Of a stretch of DNA of 64,000 bases, positions 36,901-48,900 are shown one piece after another. The translations under genes and the position numbers were made by a program. Each line of letters begins with the position of its first letter. The first letter of the stretch is position 1. The stretch comes from Dimorphilus gyrociliatus (lineage: Eukaryota > Annelida > Polychaeta > Dinophilidae), in the NCBI GenBank assembly GCA_904063045.1, contig CAJFCJ010000022.1, forward strand, positions 1 through 64,000, read 5' to 3'. A model generated the notes under the pieces. The model made no database searches and was not told where the DNA came from. It worked only from the letters and a program-made list of their open reading frames with translations.

Positions 36901-39900
36901 CTCACAGTTCTTTCCAGTGTATCCAACTTTGCAGTTACAATCATAATCATTGATTTTATCAGTACAAGTACCACCGTGCTTACAAGGATTTGAGATGCAT
37001 TCGTTGATGTTTTCATTACACAAGCGACCTGTCCAACCATGTTCACAAACACATTCATAGTTGTTTATATGGTCGACACAAGCAGCAGCATTAATGCAAG
37101 GCTTAGACGCACATTCGTCGATATCGTCACAGCAATCCTTTCCAGTCCAGCCAGGAGCACATGTGCATCTGAAATCATTAACTAGATCATGGCAAATTCC
37201 ATTGTGTTGACATGGGTTTGGTTTGCAATCATCAATGTTTTCATCGCAATGTTCACCAGTCCAGCCAGCGGCACAAATACATTGGTAATCATTCACAAGA
37301 TCTCTACATGTAGCTCCATTCTTGCACGGATTTGGTTTACACTCGTTTACATTCTCTTCACAAATTCTGCCCATCCAACCATGTTGACAAACACATTCAA
37401 ATCTGTTGACCTTGTCTACACAGGTTCCACCATTCTTACACGGGGATGAATCGCACTCATTGATATTATTTCCGCATGTCTTTCCAGTCCATCCAGGAGC
37501 GCAATTACAATCGAAATCATTGACTAAGTCATAGCAACTACCACCATTTTGACAAGGGTTTTCCATACAATCATCGACATTATCGCAACAGTCTTTTCCA
37601 GTCCATCCCGACGTACAGACACACTTGAAATCGTTCACAAGATCAGTACAACTACCACCATTCAAACATGGGTTTGGTTTACAGTCATCGATATTTATAT
37701 CACATATTGTTCCAGTATAACCTGGTACGCAAATACATTGATAGTTGTTCACCAAATCTTTGCAGGTAGCTCCATTTTTACACGGGTTTTCTATGCAATC
37801 ATCTATATTTATTTCACACATTTTTCCAGTGTATCCAGGGGGACACAAACAACTATAACCATTGATCTCATCAAAGCAAGTTCCGCCATGTCTGCAAGGC
37901 GTGGACAAACATTCGTTAATGTTGATTTCGCAATTCTTTCCAGTCCATCCTGGTTTACATACACATTGATAATCATTTACTTTGTCAAGACAAAGTGCAG
38001 CGTTATGACACGGATTTTCAGCACAATCATCGATGTTATCACAACAATCTTTTCCAGTCCAACCAGGTGTACAAGCACACTGGAAGTCATCAACAAGATC
38101 AGTACAGGTTCCACCGTTCAAACATGGTTTTGGTATACAGTCATCAATATTTTCGTCGCAATGACGACCAGTGTATCCAGACGAACAGATACATTGATAA
38201 TCATTCACCAAGTCTTTACATGTAGCTCCGTTCTTGCAAGGAGACTCAACGCAATCGTCAATATTGATTTCACAATTCTTTCCAGTATATCCAGGATTGC
38301 AAGTACATTTGTAATCGTTAATGAGATCTTGGCAAGTACCACCATGTCTGCACGGATTCGAAGAACATTCAATGATGTTTACACCACAGTTCTTTCCGGT
38401 CCAACCCGGTGGACAACCGCATTCATAACCATTTGGAAGATCGTAGCAAGTACCACCGTTTTTACATGGGTTTTCTAGACATTCGTTGACATCTTCACAG
38501 CAGTCTTTTCCAGTCCATCCAGGATTACAAATACATCTAAAGTCATTAACCTTATCTTGGCAAGTACCACCGTTTAAGCAGGGATTGGATGCGCAATCGT
38601 CAATGTTTTCACCGCAATCTTGGCCAGTCCAACCAGCAGCACAAATACACTGGTAGTCGTTTACAAGATCTTTACATGTAGCTCCGTTCTTACATGGGTT
38701 TTCTGCGCATTCGTTAACATTATCTTCACAGATTCTGCCAGCCCAGCCATGTGGACAAGTACATTCAAAACCATTCACTTTATCAAAACAAGTTCCACCG
38801 TGTTTGCAAGGATTAGATGCGCATTCGTCAATATTGATATCACAATTCTTTCCTATCCAACCAGCTTTACAAACGCATTTATAATCATTTACTTTATCTA
38901 GACATTCTGCTTCATTCTTGCATGGATTTTCAGCACAATCGTCGATATTTTCACAACAATCTTTTCCAGTCCAACCAGCTGTGCAGGTACAACTGAAGTC
39001 ATCAACCAAGTCTTGGCAAGTTCCACCGTTTTGACATGGGTTGGGTTTGCAGTCATCGATATCGATTTCGCATTTTGTACCTGTGTATCCCGATGCACAG
39101 ATACATTTATAATCGTCAATAAGATCTTTACAAGTAGCCCCATTTTTACAAGGGTTTTCAGCACATTCATCAATATTGATTTCGCAACTCTTGCCTGTAT
39201 AACCTGGAGCGCAATTGCACGAGTAATCGTTACTTCCATCGACGCAGGTACCGCTATGACGACATGGTTGAGATGCACATTCGTTAATATTTGTTTCACA
39301 GTCTTTTCCAGTCCATCCAGGAACGCAAGTACAACTATAATCATTAACCAAATCGAAGCATGTACCACCATTTTTACATGGATTTTCAACACAATCGTCA
39401 ACATTTTCACAACAATCTTTGCCAGTCCAGCCAGGTCGACAAATACATCTAAAGTCATCAATAAGATCTTGACAAGTACCGCCATTCAAACATGGGTTTG
39501 GTTTACAATCATTTATATCAATGTCACATATTTCACCAGTGTATCCGGATGCGCAAATACATTTATATCCATTCACAAGATCTTTGCATGTAGCTCCGTT
39601 CTTGCAAGGATTTTCTGCACAATCGTCAATATTGATTTCACAATTCTTTCCAGTATATCCAGGATTACAAGTACATTTGTAATCGTTAATGAGATCTTGG
39701 CAAGTACCACCATGTCTGCACGGATTCGAAGAACATTCGTTGATTTCTTGGCCGCAGTTCTTTCCAGTCCAACCAGGCATACAACCACAATAGTATCCAT
39801 TCTCTTGATCGTAGCAAGTACCACCGTTTTTACATGGGTTTTCTAGACATTCGTTGATATCTTCACAACAGTCTTTGCCAGTCCATCCAGCTGTACAAGC

Positions 39901-42900
39901 ACATTCAAAGTCATTGACAAGGTCTTTGCAAGTACCACCATTAAGGCAAGGTTGAGGGAAGCAATCGTCAATGTTTTCACCGCAATCTTGTCCAGTCCAA
40001 CCAGCGGCACAAATACATTGGTAGTCGTTTACAAGATCTCTGCATGTAGCTCCGTTTTTACATGGGTTTTCTGCGCATTCGTTAACATTTTCTTCACAGA
40101 TTCTACCAGCCCAGCCTTTGGGACACGTACAATCGTAACCGTTTACTCTGTCGATACAGGTTCCGCCGTGTTTACATGGGATGGAAGCACATTCGTCAAT
40201 ATTGATATCACAATTCTTTCCAGTCCATCCTGGTTTGCAGATGCATTGGTAATCGTTTACCTTATCAAGACATTCACCTTGATTTCTGCATGGATTTTCA
40301 GCACAGTCATCGATGTTATCACAACAATCTTTTCCAGTCCAACCAGGCAAACATTGACAACTGAAGTCATCAACGAGATCTGTACATGTTCCGCCATTCA
40401 AACATGGGTTGGGTTTGCAGTCATCGATATCGATTTCACAATTTCGGCCAGTGTAACCAGAATCGCAAATACATTGATAATCATTTACCAAATCTTTGCA
40501 AGTAGCTCCATTCTTACAAGGGTTTTCTTTGCAATCATTGATATTCCAGCCACATCTTTTTCCTGAAAATCCTGGTGGGCATGTGCAAGAATAATCATTT
40601 AGTTTGTCGGTACAACTACCGCCATTAAGGCATGGCTTCGATGCACATTCATCAATATCAATTTCGCAGTTTCGGCCTGTATAACCAGGTATACATGTGC
40701 AGACGTAGTCATTTATCAAATCGTAGCAGGTGGCGCCATTTATGCACGGGTTTTCAGCGCAATCGTTTATGTTATCACAACAATCTTTTCCTGTCCATCC
40801 AGCTACACAAGAACATTGGAAATCATTAACCAGATCGGTACAGGTTCCACCATTCAAACAAGGACTGGATTCACATTCATTGATGTCAGTTTGGCAATTT
40901 GTTCCAGTATAACCAGGAGCACAAATGCATTGGTAACCATTTACTAAATCTTTGCAAGTAGCACCATTTTTGCATGGATTTTCGGCGCAGTCGTCTATAT
41001 TTTTTTCGCAAAGTGGTCCAGTATAGCCAGGTTGACATGTACAGACAAAGCCATTTATTTGATCCCGACAAGTTCCGCCATTTCTGCACGGATCTGAAAC
41101 ACATTCATCAATTGGAACATCACAATTTTCTCCCATCCAACCAGGAGCACAATCACAATAATATCCATTGACCTTATCATAACATGTTCCTCCATTCTTG
41201 CAAGGATTTTCAATACATTCATCGATGTCGTCACAACAGTCCTTACCAGTCCATCCTGGTGGACAATTACATAGGAAGTCGTTTACAAGGTCTTTGCATG
41301 TACCACCATTTAAGCATGGATTCGGTGCACAATCATCAATGTTTTCACCACAATCTTCACCAGTCCAACCGGCAGCACAAATACATTGGTAGTCGTTTAC
41401 AAGATCTTTACACGTAGCTCCATTCTTACACGGGTTTTCTGCGCATTCGTTAACATTATCTTCACAGATTCTACCAGCCCAGCCATGTACACAGGTACAC
41501 TCATAACCATTGACCTTATCAAGACAAGTTCCACCATGTTTACAAGGATTAGACGCACATTCATCGATATCGATATCGCAATTCTTTCCAGTCCAACCAG
41601 CTTTACAAACGCATTGGTAATCATTAATTTTGTCGAGGCATACAGCACCGTTCTTGCATGGGTTTTCAGCACAGTCATCAATGTTGTCGCAGCAATCTTT
41701 TCCAGTCCAGCCAGGTCGACAAATACATCTGAAATCATCAACTAAATCTTGACAAGTTCCACCATTATCACAGGGATTAGGTGAACAATCATCAACATCA
41801 ATGTCACAAATTCTTCCCACATATCCAGCTGCACAAATACACTGGAAATCATTTACAAGATCTTTACATGTTGCGCCATTCTTGCAAGGATTTTCAATGC
41901 AATCGTCAATATCAATTTCACAGCTCTTTCCAGTGAACCCTTCACGACAGTCGCATAAATAGTCATTTACTCTGTCTCTGCAAGTACCGCCATTTCGACA
42001 AGGGGAAGAGGCACATTCGTTAATGTTGGTTTCACAATCCTTTCCAGTCCATCCTGGAACACAGGTGCAAGCATAGTTGTTGATCAAATCGTAACAAGTT
42101 GCACCGTTTTTACATGGACCATTAGCGCAGTCATCGATGTTATCACAGCAATCTTTACCGGTCCAACCAGGGGTACATGCACACTGGAAGTCATCAACAA
42201 GATCAGTACAGGTTCCACCATTCAAACATGGGTTTGGTTTACAGTCATCAATATTTTCGTCGCAATGACGACCAGTGTATCCAGACGAACAGATACATTG
42301 ATAATCATTCACCAAGTCTTTACATGTAGCTCCGTTCTTGCAAGGAGACTCAACGCAATCGTCAATATTGATTTCACAATTCTTTCCAGTATATCCAGGA
42401 TTGCAAGTACATTTGTAATCGTTAATGAGATCTTGGCAAGTACCACCATGTCTGCACGGATTCGAAGAACATTCAATGATGTTTACACCACAGTTCTTTC
42501 CGGTCCAACCCGGTGGACAACCGCATTCATAACCATTTAGAAGATCGTAGCAAGTACCACCGTTTTTACATGGGTTTTCTAGACATTCGTTGACATCTTC
42601 ACAACAATCTTTGCCAGTCCATCCAGGATTACATATACATCTAAAGTCATTAACCTTATCTTGGCAAGTACCACCGTTTAAGCAGGGATTGGATGCGCAA
42701 TCGTCAATGTTTTCACCGCAATCTTGGCCAGTCCAACCAGCAGCACAAATACATTGATAATCGTTTACAAGATCTCTGCATGTAGCCCCATTCTTACATG
42801 GGTTTCCTGCGCATTCGTTAACATTATCTTCGCAAATTCTACCAGCCCAGCCTTTGGGACAAGTACAATCGTAACCGTTTACTCTGTCGATACAGGTTCC

Positions 42901-45900
42901 GCCGTGTTTGCATGGGTTGGAAGCACATTCATCAATATTGATATCACAGTTCTTTCCAGTCCATCCTGCTTCGCAGACACATTGGTAATCGTTTACCTTA
43001 TCAAGACATTCACCTTGATTTCTGCATGGATTTTCAGCACAGTCATCGATGTTATCACAACAATCTTTTCCAGTCCAACCAGGCAAACATTGACAACTGA
43101 AGTCATCAACGAGATCTGTACATGTTCCGCCATTCAAACATGGGTTGGGTTTGCAGTCATCGATATCGATTTCACAATTTCGACCTGTGTAACCAGAATC
43201 GCAAATACATTGATAATCGTTTACCAAATCTTTGCAAGTTCCTCCATTTTTACAAGGGTTTTCAGCGCACTCATCAATATTGATTTCGCAACTCTTGCCT
43301 GTATAACCTGGAGCGCAATTGCACGAGTAATCGTTTTCGCCATCTGTGCAAGTACCGCTATGACGGCATGGTTGAGATGAACATTCATTAATGTTTGTTT
43401 CACAGTCTTTTCCAGTCCATCCGGGAAGACATTTACAAGTATAATCATTAACCAAATCGAAGCATGTACCACCATTTTTACATGGATTTTCAACACAATC
43501 GTCAACATTGTCACAACAATCTTTGCCAGTCCAGCCAGGTCGACAAATACATCTAAAGTCATCAATAAGATCTTGACAAGTTCCACCATTCAAACATGGG
43601 TTTGGTTTACAATCATCAATATTTTCGTCGCAATGACGACCAGTGTATCCAGAGGAACAGATACATTGATAATCATTAACCAAGTCTTTACATGTTCCTC
43701 CGTTGTTACAAGGATTTTCAGCACATTCGTCAATATTGATTTCACAATTCTTTCCAGTATATCCAGGATTACAAGTACATTTGTAATCGTTTATAAGATC
43801 TTGGCAAGTACCACCATGTCTGCACGGATTCGAGGAACATTCGTTGATTTCTTGACCGCAGTTCTTTCCAGTCCAACCAGGCATACAACCACAATAGTAT
43901 CCATTCTCTTGATCGTAGCAAGTACCACCGTTTTTACATGGGTTTTCTAGACATTCGTTGATATCGTCACAACAGTCTTTGCCAGTCCATCCAGCTGTAC
44001 AGGCACACTCAAAGTCATCGACAAGGTCTTTGCAAGTACCACCATTAAGGCAAGGTTGAGAGAAGCAATCGTCAATGTTTTCACCGCAATCTTCACCAGT
44101 CCAACCAGCAGCACAAATACATTGGTAGTCGTTTATAAGGTCTTTGCATGTAGCTCCGTTCTTACATGGGTTTTCTGCGCATTCGTTAACATTATCTTCA
44201 CAGATTCTACCAGCCCAGCCTTTATGACATGTACAATCGTAACCATTTACTCTGTCAATACAAGTTCCGCCGTGTTTGCATGGGTTGGAAGCACATTCGT
44301 CAATATTGATATCACAATTCTTTCCAGTCCATCCTGGTTTGCAGACGCATTCGTAATCGTTAACCAAGTCTAAACATTTGCCTTGATTCTTACATGGATT
44401 TTCAGCACAGTCATCGATGTTATCACAACAATCTTTTCCAGTCCAACCAGGCAAACATTGACAACTGAAGTCATCAACGAGATCTGTACATGTTCCGCCA
44501 TTCAAACATGGGTTGGGTTTGCAGTCATCGATATCGATTTCACAATTGCGACCGGTGTAGCCGTAATCGCAAATACATTGATAATCATTTACCAAATCTT
44601 TGCAAGTTCCTCCATTTTTACAAGGGTTTTCAGCACATTCATCAATATTGATTTCGCAACTCTTGCCTGTATAACCTGGAGCGCAATTGCACGAGTAATC
44701 GTTTTCGCCATCTGTGCAGGTACCGCTATGACGGCATGGTTGAGATGAACATTCATTAATGTTTGTTTCACAGTCTTTTCCAGTCCATCCGGGAAGACAT
44801 TTACAAGTATAGTCATTAACCAAATCGAAACATGTACCACCATTTTTACATGGATTTTCAACACAATCGTCAACATTATCACAACAATCTTTGCCAGTCC
44901 AGCCAGGTCGACAAATACATCTAAAGTCATCAATAAGATCTTGACAAGTTCCACCATTCAAACATGGGTTTGGCTTGCAGTCATCTATGTCAGTTTGACA
45001 ATTTCGACCAGTATACCCGGATGGACAAATACATTGATAATCATTAACCAAGTCTTTACAGGTTCCTCCGTTCTTACAAGGATTTTCAGCACAGTCGTCA
45101 ATATTAAATTCACAATTCTTTCCAGTATATCCAGGATTACAAGTACATTTGTAATCGTTTATGAGATCTTGGCAAGTACCACCATGTCTGCACGGATTCG
45201 AGGAACATTCGTTGATTTCTTGACCGCAGTTCTTTCCAGTCCAACCAGGCATACAACCACAATAGTATCCATTCTCTTGATCGTAGCAAGTACCACCGTT
45301 TTTACATGGGTTTTCTAGACATTCGTTGATATCGTCACAACAGTCTTTGCCAGTCCATCCAGCTGTACAAGCACACTCAAAGTCATCGACAAGGTCTTTG
45401 CAAGTACCACCATTAAGGCAAGGTTGAGAGAAGCAATCGTCAATGTTTTCACCGCAATCTTCACCAGTCCAACCGGCAGCACAAATACATTGGTAGTCGT
45501 TTACAAGATCTTTGCAAGTAGCTCCGTTTTTACAAGGGTTTTCTGCGCATTCGTTAACATTATCTTCACAGATTCTACCAGCCCAACCTTTGGGACACGT
45601 ACAATCGTAACCGTTTACTCTATCAATACAGGTTCCGCCGTGTTTGCATGGGTTGGAAGCACATTCATCAATATTGATATCACAGTTCTTTCCAGTCCAT
45701 CCTGGTTTGCAGATGCATTGGTAATCGTTTACCTTATCAAGACATTCACCTTGATTTCTGCATGGATTTTCAGCACAGTCATCGATGTTATCACAACAAT
45801 CTTTTCCAGTCCAACCAGGCAAACATTGACAACTGAAGTCATCAACGAGATCTGTACAAGTTCCGCCATTCAAACATGGGTTGGGTTTGCAGTCATCGAT

Positions 45901-48900
45901 ATCGATTTCACAATTTCGACCTGTGTAGCCGTAATCGCAAATACATTGATAATCATTTACCAAATCTTTGCAAGTTCCTCCATTTTTACAAGGGTTTTCA
46001 GCGCACTCATCAATATTGATTTCGCAACTCTTGCCTGTATAACCAGGAGCGCAAATGCACGAGTAATCGTTTACGCCATCTGTGCAGGTACCGCTATGAC
46101 GGCATGGTTGAGATGAACATTCATTAATGTTTGTTTCACAGTCTTTTCCAGTCCATCCGGGAAGACATTTACAAGTATAGTCATTAACCAAATCGAAGCA
46201 TGTACCACCATTTTTACATGGATTTTCAACACAATCGTTAACATTATCACAACAATCTTTGCCAGTCCAGCCAGGTCGACAAATACATCTAAAGTCATCA
46301 ATAAGATCTTGACAAGTTCCACCATTCAAACACGGGTTTGGTTTACAATCATCAATATTTTCGTCGCAATGACGACCAGTGTATCCAGACAAACAGATAC
46401 ATTGATAATCATTCACCAAGTCTTTGCATGTTCCTCCATTGTTGCATGGATTTTCAGCACATTCATCAATATTGATTTCACAATTCTTTCCAGTATATCC
46501 AGGATTACAAGTACATTTGTAATCGTTTATGAGATCTTGGCAAGTACCACCATGTCTGCACGGATTCGAGGAACATTCGTTGATTTCTTGACCGCAGTTC
46601 TTTCCAGTCCAACCAGGCATACAACCACAATAGTATCCATTCTCTTGATCGTAGCAAGTACCACCGTTTTTACATGGGTTTTCTAGACATTCGTTGATAT
46701 CGTCACAACAGTCTTTGCCAGTCCATCCAGCTGTACAGGCACACTCAAAGTCATCGACAAGGTCTTTGCAAGTACCACCATTAAGGCAAGGTTGAGAGAA
46801 GCAGTCGTCAATGTTTTCACCACAATCTTCACCAGTCCAACCGGCAGCACAAATACATTGGTAGTCGTTTATAAGGTCTTTGCATGTAGCTCCGTTCTTA
46901 CATGGGTTTTCTGCGCATTCGTTAACATTATCTTCACAAATTCTACCAGCCCAGCCATGTACACAGGTACACTCATAGCCATTGACCTTATCAAGACAAG
47001 TTCCACCGTGTTTACAAGGATTTGACGCACATTCATCAACATTGATATCACAGTTCTTTCCAGTCCATCCTGGTTTGCAGACGCATTCGTAATCGTTAAC
47101 CAAGTCTAAACATTTGCCTTGATTCTTACATGGATTTTCAGCACAGTCATCGATGTTATCACAACAATCTTTTCCAGTCCAACCAGGCAAACATTGACAA
47201 CTGAAGTCATCAACGAGATCTGTACATGTTCCGCCATTCAAACATGGGTTGGGTTTGCAGTCATCGATATCGATTTCACAATTGCGACCGGTGTAGCCGT
47301 AATCGCAAATACATTGATAATCATTTACCAAATCTTTGCAAGTTCCTCCATTTTTACAAGGGTTTTCAGCGCACTCATCAATATTGATTTCGCAACTCTT
47401 GCCTGTATAACCTGGAGCGCAATTGCACGAGTAATCGTTTACGCCATCTATGCAGATACCGCTATGACGGCATGGTTGAGATGAACATTCATTAATGTTT
47501 GTTTCACAGTCTTTTCCAGTCCATCCGGGAAGACATTTACAAGTATAATCATTAACCAAATCGAAGCATGTACCACCATTTTTACATGGATTTTCAACAC
47601 AATCGTCAACATTATCACAACAATCTTTGCCAGTCCAGCCAGGTCGACAAATACATCTAAAGTCATCAATAAGATCTTGACAAGTTCCACCATTCAAACA
47701 TGGGTTTGGTTTACAATCATCAATATTTTCATCGCAATGACGACCAGTGTATCCAGAGGAACAGATACATTGATAATCATTCACCAAGTCTTTACATGTT
47801 CCTCCATTGTTGCATGGATTTTCAGCACATTCGTCAATATTGATTTCACAATTCTCACCAGTATATCCAGGATTACAAGTACATTTGTAAGCATTAATGA
47901 GATCTTGGCAAGTACCACCATGTCTGCACGGATTCGAAGAACATTCGTTGATTTCTTGACCACAGTTTTTTCCAGTCCAGCCAGGTGGACAACCGCAATC
48001 ATAACCGTTTGGAAGATCGTAGCAAGTACCACCGTTTTTACATGGGTTTTCTAGACATTCGTTGATATCGTCACAACAGTCTTTGCCAGTCCATCCAGCT
48101 GTACAGGCACACTCAAAGTCATCGACAAGGTCTTTGCAAGTACCACCATTAAGGCAAGGTTGAGAGAAGCAGTCGTCAATGTTTTCACCGCAATCTTCAC
48201 CAGTCCAACCGGCAGCACAAATACATTGGTAGTCGTTTATAAGGTCTTTGCATGTAGCTCCGTTCTTACATGGGTTTTCTGCGCATTCGTTAACATTATC
48301 TTCACAAATTCTACCAGCCCAGCCATGTACACAGGTACACTCATAGCCATTGACCTTATCAAGACAAGTTCCACCGTGTTTACAAGGATTTGACGCACAT
48401 TCATCAACATTGATATCACAGTTCTTTCCAGTCCATCCTGGTTTGCAGACGCATTCGTAATCGTTAACCAAGTCTAAACATTTGCCTTGATTCTTACATG
48501 GATTTTCAGCACAGTCATCGATGTTATCACAACAATCTTTTCCAGTCCAACCAGGCAAACATTGACAACTGAAGTCATCAACGAGATCTGTACAAGTTCC
48601 GCCATTCAAACATGGGTTGGGTTTGCAGTCATCGATATCGATTTCACAATTGCGACCGGTGTAGCCGTAATCGCAAATACATTGATAATCGTTTACCAAA
48701 TCTTTGCAAGTAGCTCCATTTTTACAAGGGTTTTCAGCACATTCATCAATATTGATTTCACACATTTTACCGGTGTAGCCAGGGGCGCAGTTACAATCAT
48801 AATCAGCTATTTTATCGGAACAGGTGCCAGCGTGTCGACAAGGGTTAGGAGAACAGTCGTTTATGTTTATTTCACAGTTTGTTCCTGTATATCCCATGGG

